Source: Flavobacterium granuli (GTDB taxonomy: Bacteria > Bacteroidota > Bacteroidia > Flavobacteriales > Flavobacteriaceae). Taken from it: a DNA stretch of 64,000 nt. Below are positions 51,593 through 62,354 of the stretch, piece after piece (the first letter of the stretch is position 1; each line of letters opens with the position of its first letter). Where the stretch lies: contig NZ_FQWO01000001.1 of assembly GCF_900129705.1 (NCBI RefSeq), positions 248,001 through 312,000 of the forward strand, read 5' to 3'. The notes under the pieces were generated by a model. The model was not told where the DNA came from. It ran no database searches and was given only the letters and a program-made list of their open reading frames with translations. The translations under genes and the position numbers were made by a program.

Positions 51593-53149
51593 TTACCGTT
51601 TTAAAGCAAAATGAGACTTAAATTCTTTTCGAATATTTTGTTCCGTATAATGAATAACAAACCAATAATCATCGGCAGGCAAAGCTCTACCGTTATAAGT
51701 ACCGTTCCAACCGTTACCATTAGGTCTAATTTCTTTTAGCAGCTTACCATAACGATCAAAAATATGGATTTTAGAACTCAAGTCATTCTGCAATTCAAAA
51801 ACATTCCAGGTATCGTTATAATTGTCTCCATTTGGAGTGAAAAATTTAGGATAATCAATAACATGAATATCATTCACTGTAACAGCCAAACTACAACCGT
51901 ATCTATCCTTAACGGTAATAGAATGTACACCATAGGAAACCGACTCAAAACTTGCCTTATCCTGAAAAGGCCCCTCATCCAGCTGGTATAAATAATCCCC
52001 TGCTGGTGTCACAGAAACAGCTATTATTTGGTTATTTGCAAAAGCCTCAGAAACCGTCCAATCTACAGCTGTAATAGTGACTAATGGATTTACATCAACA
52101 TTTATCGTTTTTGAAACAGCACATTGTCCTAGATCAGGAGTAAAATCATAGGTTCCACTTGTTGTGTTATCTATAACAGCCGGTGACCAAGATCCGCTAA
52201 TTCCATTTGGAGACTGAGTTTCTAAATCAGGAGGTATTGTACCATAGCAAATATACAAATCAGTAAAATCAGGTACTAAAAAATCTCCAATAATTATATC
52301 CATCGTTTGTGATACAGCACATGGATAAGCCACAGGATCTGGGGTAAAAGTATGTCTTACAGTGCCCGGCACACTAGAATCTATCGTTGATGGAAACCAA
52401 GTACCTGTAATTCCATTATTAGAAGTGGATGCTAATGAAGGAACAGTTCCTCCCTCACATATAGGTCCAACGGGAGTAAAAGTAGGCGTCGTTGTTGTTA
52501 AACATGGAACTCTACAAGTAATTACAGAACGATCACAAGGATAGGTTGTATGTGCCACAGTTAAAGTAACAGATTGTCCCGGCGAAAGTCCTAATACTTG
52601 TAAAGTAGTAGGTCCGGTAGTTCCTGTAACTGCAGCTCCACCATCAATTGAATAACTGTAGCTGTATTGATTAGGCAAGCCGACAGTATTTGTCCAATCA
52701 AAAAGAACAGAAGAATATTTATCAGCTATCGCAATTTGACTAGGATCACATCTCAAACTTAAAATTGAAGAGCCATTATCTGCAACTACGATAACATCTA
52801 TCTTTGAACGGGGACTTTCAATACCCGCTGCTGTTTCACTGACATAATACGATAGCGTCCCAACCACAGCTGTAGATGGTATTGGCGCAGTTGAAGAGGC
52901 TGTACCGCCTGTAGCATTTGTTCCATACCAATTTAAAACTGCTCCCGCAGAAGGAGTCGCTGTTAATGGTACAGCTGCACTTCCTTGACAATAATACACT
53001 GGAGAACTTACTATCGGGGCTAAGACGGATTTCTCCGAACTTAGCTTTAAAAAACCAATCTTCAGATCCATATTAGTCACATTGGCGTAAGCAAAAAAGC
53101 AGGAACTGGTGCAACATACAAAAACAAATAATAGTAAATTCTTTCTCAT
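51593..53149 (-). CDS. Secreted protein with T9SS type B sorting domain (CHU_C-like)
   Basis: 518 residues. A signal peptide (about 1-22, ending FFAYA) is followed by Ig-like beta domains: one with PVYYCQGSAAVPLTATPSAG, a fibronectin-like segment with YSYSIDGGAAV, two Cys-containing units with PxCEGGTVPSL and TFTPDP, and a SprB-like unit with YQLDEGPFQDKASFE. The C-terminus (about 430-518) is the type B sorting signal: PKFFTPNGDNYNDTWNV, IHIFDRYGKLLKEI and GRALPADDYWFVI, ending FALKR. It would be exported by Sec, then T9SS, and bound to PorV/SprF-type machinery. Partner unknown. It is a single gene. Confidence 0.9.
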   Translation of the reverse strand: MRKNLLLFVFVCCTSSCFFAYANVTNMDLKIGFLKLSSEKSVLAPIVSSPVYYCQGSAAVPLTATPSAGAVLNWYGTNATGGTASSTAPIPSTAVVGTLSYYVSETAAGIESPRSKIDVIVVADNGSSILSLRCDPSQIAIADKYSSVLFDWTNTVGLPNQYSYSYSIDGGAAVTGTTGPTTLQVLGLSPGQSVTLTVAHTTYPCDRSVITCRVPCLTTTTPTFTPVGPICEGGTVPSLASTSNNGITGTWFPSTIDSSVPGTVRHTFTPDPVAYPCAVSQTMDIIIGDFLVPDFTDLYICYGTIPPDLETQSPNGISGSWSPAVIDNTTSGTYDFTPDLGQCAVSKTINVDVNPLVTITAVDWTVSEAFANNQIIAVSVTPAGDYLYQLDEGPFQDKASFESVSYGVHSITVKDRYGCSLAVTVNDIHVIDYPKFFTPNGDNYNDTWNVFELQNDLSSKIHIFDRYGKLLKEIRPNGNGWNGTYNGRALPADDYWFVIHYTEQNIRKEFKSHFALKR

Positions 53150-53300
53150 AGTTCTAATTTTTAAAATAGATTAAGAAACAGGAATTATATTCTATTGTTT
53201 AGTAAATATATAAAATTTGAGCCTTTTAAAAGAGAAAATTTACATAATTAAAAACCGTAAAAGACTTATAAAAAACACTTTAACTCTAATAAACACAAAA

Positions 53301-53912
53301 TTACAATCGATACTTAAGGCCAAGTTCAAAATTAAGAACACTGTAGCCACTATTGGTTTCTTGTAGTCCTGCATTAGAAATATGGTTATAATTAGGACCA
53401 AATTCAAAACTAAAATGAGAATAGTTTATCGCAATTCCCATTGACAAAACACTTGAAAAGGCAAAACCTTTAGAGAGTCTTTCAGTCTCTGTGTCCGTAA
53501 TCATTGGACCAGTACTGACTAAAACAAAAACATCATATCTTTCAGAAATGCTTTTTTTAATAACGAAGCCTACATTAAACACATAATCGGTAATTGATTT
53601 TAAGTTCCCAAATTCTTCCCGTTTTTGAATATAGTCCGGTAGATCTTCACTAACATAGTTAAGATTCAAAAGCTTATGTTTTACAAAATTTAACTGAGGC
53701 TGTATGAATAATTCGTATCTAAAATGTTTTGACTCTTTTATTACACCAGAAATCCGAAGCTTGAAGCAATGGCTATTATAAAAATAATCCTCCTTATTGA
53801 TATTTCTCCCAAAACCATAAAAAACCCCAACAGAAAAATCTCGTCTCTTTTCTTGCGCATAGAAAGTCATAGAAAACAAAAGAAAGACTAAAGTGAACAT
53901 TTTCGCTTTCAT
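53301..53912 (-). CDS. Outer-membrane beta-barrel, lipid A 3-O-deacylase (PagL)-like
   Basis: 203 residues with a signal peptide (about 1-19, ending TFYAQ) and alternating strands of a small outer-membrane barrel, ending LGLKYRL. Near the end YNHISNAGLQETNSG carries the H-x-S-N-A and N-x-G spacing of PagL-type deacylases (His177, Ser179, Asn187), the catalytic strand of that family. If active, it would remove a 3-O acyl chain from lipid A in the outer leaflet. The rest of the protein is too diverged for a firm call; a general porin-like barrel is the alternative. Confidence 0.6.
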   Translation of the reverse strand: MKAKMFTLVFLLFSMTFYAQEKRRDFSVGVFYGFGRNINKEDYFYNSHCFKLRISGVIKESKHFRYELFIQPQLNFVKHKLLNLNYVSEDLPDYIQKREEFGNLKSITDYVFNVGFVIKKSISERYDVFVLVSTGPMITDTETERLSKGFAFSSVLSMGIAINYSHFSFEFGPNYNHISNAGLQETNSGYSVLNFELGLKYRL

Positions 53913-54005
53913 GATCTGATTTTATAATTAGAATAAAAACATACAAATCAAATACTTACCCTAAAATTAATCAATTATCACATCATTAATATCAAAAAAA
54001 AGCAT

Positions 54006-54034
54006 AAAAAAAAAGCCTAACTCTCGTTAGGCCT
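54006..54034 (-). terminator. Terminator of secDF
   Basis: GCCTAAC (54015-54021) pairs with GTTAGGC (54026-54032), loop TCTC, followed on the minus strand by about nine T. It lies 28 bases past the secDF stop codon. Confidence 0.85.
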
Positions 54035-54061
54035 TTTCTAAAAATATTTTAAATCTGTTGA

Positions 54062-57031
54062 TTAAGCTTCTAGATGATGTTTTTCAATTAAGTCTTTATC
54101 AACACTAGAAATCGTATCTACCAATACTGGTGTAGCAATAAACAAAGATGAATATGTACCTACAAGAATACCTATCAACATTGCAAAGATAAACCCTCTG
54201 ATTGATTCACCTCCAAAAAGAAACATAATCAATAATACTGCAACCATTGTTAAAGACGTATTGATCGTTCTTGACATAGTCGTATTAATAGATTTATTAA
54301 CTATCTCATAAAAAGAACCTTTGATTTTTCCATCAAGAAATTCACGAACCCTGTCAAATACAATTACGGTATCATTCATAGAATAACCAATTACGGTAAG
54401 AATAGCCGCAATGAAGTGCTGATCAATCTCCATTCCGAAAGGCATAAATTTATAGCATAATGAATAAATTCCTAAAACGAAAATAACATCGTGAGCAATA
54501 GCTGCAATTGCACCTAAACTATACTGCCATCTTCTAAAACTGATCATCAAATACAAAAACACAATTGCCATAGATCCAAGAACCGCCCAATAGGCATTGG
54601 TTTTAATATCCTCTGCAACGGTAGGTCCTACTTTAGAAGCCTGTAAAATACCTAATTTTTTTCCATCATAAGCATTTACAAATTTTTCGTAAGTAAGTCC
54701 CGCAGAATAATGTTGTTTCAAATTATCATACAATAATTTATTTACTTCTTCATCAGCTTCACTTCCGTGTTCTTGTACTTTATACTTGGTTGTAATTTTT
54801 AATTGATCATCGCTTCCAAATACTTTTGCTTCAGCACTACCAAAAACTTTAACCAACTCTTCTTTTACTACTTCAGCTTGTACCGGTTTTTCAAAACGCA
54901 CTTGGAAAGTTCTACCTCCAACAAAATCTACCCCTTGATCCAATCCATTTGTAGAAAGAGAAACGATACTCACCACCACAACAACGGCAGAGAAACCATA
55001 AGCCCATTTTTTATACTTCAAGAAATCCAAATGGAAGTTTGTAAAGAAATTTTTAGAGAAATTAGTTACAAATGATAAATCATTCTTTCCTGCAATATTT
55101 CTATCGATAAAAATTCTAGCAATAAAAATAGAGGTAAACAATGAAGTAACAATACCAATCAATAATGTAGTAGCAAAACCTTTAATTGGTCCTGAACCAA
55201 AAATAAACAATACCGCTCCAGTCAAAATATGCGTTACGTTCGCATCAACAATAGAACGCATAGCTCCAGTCCAACTGTAAGAAGAAACCACAGCTTCGCT
55301 CAATGACTTGCCGTCACGCAATTCTTCTTTGGCTCTTTCATAAATAATGATATTCGCATCTACCGCAGTACCCATAGTTAATACGATACCGGCAATACCC
55401 GGCAATGTAAGAACCGCTCCTAAACTGGCTAAAATTCCAAACAAGAACAGTAAGTTAACCGCTAAAGCGATATTAGCATACCAACCCGCTTTTCCATAAT
55501 ATACCATCATCCATAGCGATACTAAGAGCAATCCAACTAATGCAGAGTTAGTACCATTATCAATAGCTTCTTGACCTAAGGATGGCCCTACTACTTCTGA
55601 TTGAACAATATCAGCGGCTGCTGGTAATTTACCTGCTCTTAAAACGTTAGCTAAATCTTTCGTTTCTGTTACATCAAAAGAACCTGAAATTTCAGATCTT
55701 CCTCCAGAGATAGGTCCGCTGGAAACGCCTGGTGCAGAATATACCACGTTATCCAAAACGATAGCAATATTACTTTTTTGAGTATAGGCTTTGGCTGTTA
55801 ATTCTTCCCAAGCTTTAGCACCTTGTCCATTCATTTGCATAGAAACCGAAGGCTTTCCAAATTGATCGAATGAATCGTGAGCATCAGTAACAACTCCACC
55901 ACTCATAGCGGCTACGTTATCTCTATTTCCTTTTAAAGCATATAATTCAACAGCATCAACATCTTTATCTTTAGCATCTTTGATTGTTGTCAATTTACCC
56001 CAAACAAATTTAGCATAACGCTGATCAGCTGCTAATAAAATTTTGATATCCGCTCTTTTCAAATAACCATTTACAACGGCTGTATCTTTTGGTGAGAAAA
56101 GACCTAGAACCGGACCACCACCTTGAGCAATAATTTTATCGAACAAAGGATTGTTTCCTTTTTTAGCAACAGCAGAATCTTTACCATCAGCCAATAAAGC
56201 ACTCAAAGAATCTTTTACAACTTCTTTAGTCTCTACTTTATTAATTTCAGTTTTTTTCAATGACTCGTTAGCGGCCATTAAGAAATTACCAATTTCTTCA
56301 ATTTTATAGGTTTCCCAAAACTCTAATTGAGCAGTACTTTGCAATAATTTCTTGATTCTGTCTACATCTTTAGCCCCAGGAAGCTCCACAAGAATTTGTC
56401 CAGACGCCCCTAATTTTTGAATATTGGGTTGAGTTACACCAAATTTATCGATACGTTTTCTCAATACTCCGAAAGCACTTTCTACTGATTCATCAACTTT
56501 TCTTTTGATTACTTTTTTAACCTGTGCGTCTGTCATTTGAAAATCTACACCACCTTCACCTTGTAAACTTCTGTTAGCAAAGATATCTGGAGAAGCTAAT
56601 TTTACTGTTCCTTTGGAATTGGCATCAAAAGCATCAAAAAACTTATCTAAATAAGGCTTATTTCCTTGTTTATCAGCAGTAGCGTCAGCCAAAGACTTAT
56701 TGAAAACAGGGTTTTTAGAATTATTGGATAATCCTTTCAAGATGTCTTTAACAGAGATTTGAAGTATCACGTTAATACCTCCTTCTAAGTCAAGACCTTT
56801 GTTGATTTGCTTATCAGTAACTTCATTAAAAGTAAAATCTGTAAATCCAAGATTGAATACTTTTTCCTTACTGATAGAATCTAAATACTTCAATTCTTTA
56901 TCAGGGTTTCCAGCTGCAAAAGTTTTTGCATCGCTTTTTACTTTATCTGCGACAAAAGTGAATGAAAGTTGGTAAATACTCACCAACGCAAATAGAATTG
57001 CGAAAAATTTAATAAGTCCTTTATTCTGCAT
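54062..57031 (-). CDS. secDF: Fused protein translocase subunit SecDF
   Basis: A 989-residue inner-membrane protein in which SecD and SecF are joined, as in other Bacteroidota. It uses the proton gradient to help SecYEG export. SecD part: first helix (IKFFAILFALVSIY), periplasmic P1 domain with QINKGLDLEGGINVILQ and LVELPGAKDVDRIKKLL, and a helix bundle with ADIVQSEVVGPSLGQEA and AVDANIIIYERAKEEL. SecF part: DQGVDFVGGRTFQVRF and GYSMNDTVIVFDRVRE. The P1 domain has a long insert (about 240-340) rich in Lys and Ala. The gene has its own promoter and terminator. Confidence 0.96.
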   Translation of the reverse strand: MQNKGLIKFFAILFALVSIYQLSFTFVADKVKSDAKTFAAGNPDKELKYLDSISKEKVFNLGFTDFTFNEVTDKQINKGLDLEGGINVILQISVKDILKGLSNNSKNPVFNKSLADATADKQGNKPYLDKFFDAFDANSKGTVKLASPDIFANRSLQGEGGVDFQMTDAQVKKVIKRKVDESVESAFGVLRKRIDKFGVTQPNIQKLGASGQILVELPGAKDVDRIKKLLQSTAQLEFWETYKIEEIGNFLMAANESLKKTEINKVETKEVVKDSLSALLADGKDSAVAKKGNNPLFDKIIAQGGGPVLGLFSPKDTAVVNGYLKRADIKILLAADQRYAKFVWGKLTTIKDAKDKDVDAVELYALKGNRDNVAAMSGGVVTDAHDSFDQFGKPSVSMQMNGQGAKAWEELTAKAYTQKSNIAIVLDNVVYSAPGVSSGPISGGRSEISGSFDVTETKDLANVLRAGKLPAAADIVQSEVVGPSLGQEAIDNGTNSALVGLLLVSLWMMVYYGKAGWYANIALAVNLLFLFGILASLGAVLTLPGIAGIVLTMGTAVDANIIIYERAKEELRDGKSLSEAVVSSYSWTGAMRSIVDANVTHILTGAVLFIFGSGPIKGFATTLLIGIVTSLFTSIFIARIFIDRNIAGKNDLSFVTNFSKNFFTNFHLDFLKYKKWAYGFSAVVVVVSIVSLSTNGLDQGVDFVGGRTFQVRFEKPVQAEVVKEELVKVFGSAEAKVFGSDDQLKITTKYKVQEHGSEADEEVNKLLYDNLKQHYSAGLTYEKFVNAYDGKKLGILQASKVGPTVAEDIKTNAYWAVLGSMAIVFLYLMISFRRWQYSLGAIAAIAHDVIFVLGIYSLCYKFMPFGMEIDQHFIAAILTVIGYSMNDTVIVFDRVREFLDGKIKGSFYEIVNKSINTTMSRTINTSLTMVAVLLIMFLFGGESIRGFIFAMLIGILVGTYSSLFIATPVLVDTISSVDKDLIEKHHLEA

Positions 57032-57156
57032 TATTACTAAAAATTAATTATTTTATATTTATTTATTTTTGTTTTAGTCTTTCTAAGATTTACCCTAATA
57101 CATTCTTAACCATACAATTAGAAAAACCAAGAATTATATTATTTTTTTAAACCGAG

Positions 57157-57187
57157 CAAATATATAATTAACGACAAGATTAACCAA
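57157..57187 (-). promoter_or_regulatory. Promoter of secDF
   Basis: On the minus strand TTG (57187-57185), 20 bases, TATATTTG (57164-57157). This predicts a leader of about 120 nt. Confidence 0.7.
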
Positions 57188-57207
57188 TTTATTTATTAAT
57201 TAATCTC

Positions 57208-57235
57208 AAAAAAAAGACTGCAAAAGTGCAGTCTT
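57208..57235 (-). terminator. Terminator of mdh
   Basis: AAGACTGCA (57214-57222) pairs with TGCAGTCTT (57227-57235), loop AAAG, with eight T after it on the minus strand. It lies just past the mdh stop codon and 21 bases before the secDF promoter. Confidence 0.85.
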
Positions 57236-57256
57236 CTCTATTATATAACTAAATTA

Positions 57257-58192
57257 TTAAGCTAAAATTGATTTCAAAGCGTCATTCATTTGTCTAACAG
57301 CATCGGCGCTTTTAGCAAATAAAGCTTTTTCATTGTCATTCAACTCGATATCAAGAATTTCTTCAACCCCATTTTTACCAATAATGCAAGGCACGCCAAT
57401 ACAAATATCATTTTGCCCGTATTCTCCTTCGACAAAAACAGAACAAGCAATCATTTTCTTTTGATCATTCAAGATACTATCTACCAGGTAAGCAACTGAA
57501 GCTCCCGGAGCATACCAAGCTGAAGTTCCCAAAAGCCCTGTCAATGTAGCTCCTCCTACCATAGTATCAGCAGCTACTTTCTGCAAAGCTTCCTCAGAAA
57601 GAAACTGAGAAACCGGGATACCATTATAAGATGCCAAACGAGTCAACGGAATCATCGTAGTATCACCATGACCCCCTATTACCATAGCCGAAATATCATT
57701 AGCCGGTTTATCTAAAGCCATAGACAAATAAGTTCTAAAACGAGAACTATCAAGTGCTCCGCCCATACCTATAATCCTGTTCTTTGGCAATCCTGTAGCT
57801 TTTAAGGCTAAATAAGTCATCGTATCCATTGGGTTAGAAACCACTACAATAATTGCATCAGGCGAATATACCAATACATTTTCGACAACCGTTTTGACTA
57901 TCCCAGCATTAATCCCAATTAATTCTTCGCGCGTCATTCCTGGTTTTCTTGGAATACCTGAAGTAATAACCACTACATTACTATTTGCCGTTTTAGAATA
58001 ATCATTGGTAACACCGGATACCTTGGTATTAAAACCCGTATTAGTAGCACATTGCATGATATCCAAAGCCTTACCTTCGGCAAAACCTTCTTTTATATCC
58101 AATAATACTACTTCACTCGCAATTCCTCTATAAGAAATCACATCGGCACAAGTGGCTCCAACATTACCTGCTCCTACAATGGTAACTTTCAT
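57257..58192 (-). CDS. mdh: Malate dehydrogenase
   Basis: Interconverts malate and oxaloacetate with NAD in the TCA cycle. 311 residues of the LDH-like MDH type. NAD-binding: TIVGAGNVGATCADVI; substrate Arg in IPRKPGMTREEL; active-site His in GGHGDTTMIPL; NPMDTMTYLALKATG supports MDH over lactate dehydrogenase. The start MKVTIVGAGNVG is the family start. Its promoter lies inside a long inverted repeat between it and gyrB, which hints at regulation. Confidence 0.96.
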   Translation of the reverse strand: MKVTIVGAGNVGATCADVISYRGIASEVVLLDIKEGFAEGKALDIMQCATNTGFNTKVSGVTNDYSKTANSNVVVITSGIPRKPGMTREELIGINAGIVKTVVENVLVYSPDAIIVVVSNPMDTMTYLALKATGLPKNRIIGMGGALDSSRFRTYLSMALDKPANDISAMVIGGHGDTTMIPLTRLASYNGIPVSQFLSEEALQKVAADTMVGGATLTGLLGTSAWYAPGASVAYLVDSILNDQKKMIACSVFVEGEYGQNDICIGVPCIIGKNGVEEILDIELNDNEKALFAKSADAVRQMNDALKSILA

Positions 58193-58241
58193 ATTTTATA
58201 CTTTATTGGTTATTAGTTAAATTATTTCTTCGATAAATCGA

Positions 58242-58287
58242 CAATTCGTTTAATCGTTTACGTAAATATAAACAATTAAACGAATTG
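58242..58287. repeat. Inverted repeat enclosing the mdh promoter
   Basis: Arm 58242-58260 (CAATTCGTTTAAT-C-GTTTA) pairs with 58269-58287 (TAAAC-A-ATTAAACGAATTG) at 18 of 19 positions, with an 8-base centre. No T run follows on the minus strand, so it is not a normal gyrB terminator. The mdh -7 box lies at its centre. Confidence 0.7.
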
Positions 58288-58291
58288 ACAA
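58263..58291 (-). promoter_or_regulatory. Promoter of mdh
   Basis: On the minus strand TTG (58291-58289), 18 bases, TATATTTA (58270-58263). The -7 box coincides with the centre of the inverted repeat 58242-58287. Confidence 0.6.
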
Positions 58292-58304
58292 TTAAACTTT
58301 TTTA

Positions 58305-60341
<2,037 letters not shown>

Positions 60342-60369
60342 TTATTAACATATTGTTGATTTAAGGCAT

Positions 60370-60399
60370 AAAAAAAACACCCTCAAAACCGAGAGCGTT
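60370..60399 (-). terminator. Terminator of the downstream asnB copy
   Basis: On the minus strand AACGCTCTC (60399-60391) pairs with GAGGGTGTT (60384-60376), including two G-T pairs, followed by a T run. Confidence 0.75.
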
Positions 60400-60430
60400 G
60401 TTCTTAACTGATAAAAAAAAATATTCTAAA

Positions 60431-62044
60431 CTATATCATGAAAGTTTTCGCCATTTCAACATCCGCTTTTAGGTGAGCGGCATTTGCCCTTCCGCTTGGA
60501 TCTTGATTTTCCTGCCACTTCGGAATCCACTTTCTAACCGTTTGAGCAGCACTGATTTGCGGATAGTGTTTGTTAAATATGGATCTGTAAAAATAAGCTT
60601 CTTTGGTCGTTGGGGTATTGTATTGAAATTCGGCTGCAGCTCCGGCTAATTGCTCATCAGTAACCTGAGAAGAACAACAGTCGATCAACTGGTCAATCCA
60701 ATTGTAACCTACACCGTCAGAAAATTGCTCTTTCTGCCTCCACAAAACGTCTTGTGGTAAATAAGGATCTTCTGGAGTATCGAATGCTTTTCTCAATATA
60801 TATTTTTCTTTTCCTTCATAGGTTTTAGGCATTTTCTCTTCCGCTTTGATACAAATAGCCATTTCCAGAAAAGCTTTGTCTAAAAACGGCACTCTGGCCT
60901 CTAATCCGTGCGCCATGGTCGACTTATCTGCTCTTAACAAATCGGCGGTGAATAATTTCTGTACCCTTTCAATGGTTTCTTTCTGAAACTCTTCGGCAGA
61001 GGGCGCATTTCTAAAATAAAGATATCCTCCAAAAATCTCATCGGCACCTTCGCCCGAAAGCACCACTTTGATTCCTAAATCGCTTATTGCTTTCGATAAG
61101 AAATACATTGGAGTACTCGCCCGTATTGAAGTCACATCATAGGTTTCCAGATGCCAAATCAGTTTATCCAGAATCTTGATTCCTTGTTCTATTGTAAAAT
61201 GAACTTCATGATGTTCCGTTCCTAAAAACTCAGCCACTTGTCTTGCCGCCAAAGCATCCGGAGTATTTGCATCCAATCCTATCGAAAAAGAATGCAGCGT
61301 TTTCCCTTGCTCCTTCAACAATCTTGAAGCGATAGACGAGATCAATGAGGAGCCTAATCCTCCCGAAAGCAACACCCCAATAGGCACATCACTCATCAAG
61401 CGCTTACGCGTAGCCTCCGTTAGAGTTGTTCTGATTAATTCGAGATCTAAATCCTGATCGGCTTTTAGATAATCTTCGTATTGTGGTCTGTAATATTTCA
61501 CAAAAGCTGTTTTTTGGGTATAATAATACCCCGGCGGAAAAGTAGAAAATGTTTTACATTGATCAGCTATAGCTTTCATTTCCGAAGAAAAATAAATCTT
61601 CCCTCGGGCATCTAGTCCATAATACAACGGCTTAACTCCAAGCGGATCTCTCGCTGCGATAAAATCATCTCCGTCAATGACAACAAAGGCAAAAACCCCA
61701 TCCAGCATATCGCAGAAATCATAACCAAACTCTTCATACAAATGAACAATTACTTCCGAATCCGAATGGGTTCTAAAAGTATGCGCTTTCAAAATACCAT
61801 CTCTCAATTGCTGATGGTTGTAAATTTCACCATTGTGAACCATATAAGCCGATCTAGTCCCTTGAATAGGTTGCTTCCCCGAATGCAAATCAATAATAGA
61901 CAGGCGTTCGTGACTTAGAATATGCCCTTTGTCAGTAACATGAAAATCACTTTCATCCGGACCACGATGCGACATCCTTTTTGAAAGCTCTTTTACTAAT
62001 TCCTCATCTTTTCCTTTTCCTATAACGGCTAATATTCCACACAT
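60431..62044 (-). CDS. asnB: Asparagine synthetase B, copy with altered pyrophosphate loop
   Basis: 537 residues. It has a Class II glutaminase domain with Cys2 (MCGILAVIG), RLSIIDLHSGKQPI and NGEIYNH, followed by the synthetase domain. The synthetase ATP-pyrophosphatase loop, normally SGGLDSS, reads SGGLGSS (227-233), with Gly231 coded GGC. Later motifs are intact: SGEGADEIFGGYLYF, ARVPFLDKAF and WRQKEQFSDGVGYNWID. It lies about 310 bases after another asnB and would be a tandem duplicate. The altered loop could impair Asp activation, so the enzyme might be a weak synthetase or only a glutaminase; a sequencing error cannot be excluded. Confidence 0.9.
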   Translation of the reverse strand: MCGILAVIGKGKDEELVKELSKRMSHRGPDESDFHVTDKGHILSHERLSIIDLHSGKQPIQGTRSAYMVHNGEIYNHQQLRDGILKAHTFRTHSDSEVIVHLYEEFGYDFCDMLDGVFAFVVIDGDDFIAARDPLGVKPLYYGLDARGKIYFSSEMKAIADQCKTFSTFPPGYYYTQKTAFVKYYRPQYEDYLKADQDLDLELIRTTLTEATRKRLMSDVPIGVLLSGGLGSSLISSIASRLLKEQGKTLHSFSIGLDANTPDALAARQVAEFLGTEHHEVHFTIEQGIKILDKLIWHLETYDVTSIRASTPMYFLSKAISDLGIKVVLSGEGADEIFGGYLYFRNAPSAEEFQKETIERVQKLFTADLLRADKSTMAHGLEARVPFLDKAFLEMAICIKAEEKMPKTYEGKEKYILRKAFDTPEDPYLPQDVLWRQKEQFSDGVGYNWIDQLIDCCSSQVTDEQLAGAAAEFQYNTPTTKEAYFYRSIFNKHYPQISAAQTVRKWIPKWQENQDPSGRANAAHLKADVEMAKTFMI

Positions 62045-62283
62045 AACAGTATTTTTTTACAGTTCCCCATCAATTTTATCAAAACAAATTTGCATCAATA
62101 CTTGAATTTACAAAACACAAACTTCCATTTTAATTACAAAAAACAACCAAAACGCATTATTTACATAAAAAATGTAATACACAAACCTTAAATCCTCACC
62201 AGAAGAAGTAAAACTCCAAGCTTAAAACAGCAATCGTCTATACTTAAAGCCTATAACTTCTTTAACAACTGATTCCTAAACAA

Positions 62284-62310
62284 AAAACGCGCTCAAAATG
62301 AGCGCGTTTT
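62284..62310. terminator. Terminator of the upstream asnB copy
   Basis: A perfect 12-bp stem, AAAACGCGCTCA (62284-62295) with TGAGCGCGTTTT (62299-62310), loop AAA, with T runs on both strands. Confidence 0.9.
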
Positions 62311-62354
62311 TTTAACTAAAATTCAAAATATAAAGATTAAAATCTCAATCTGAT

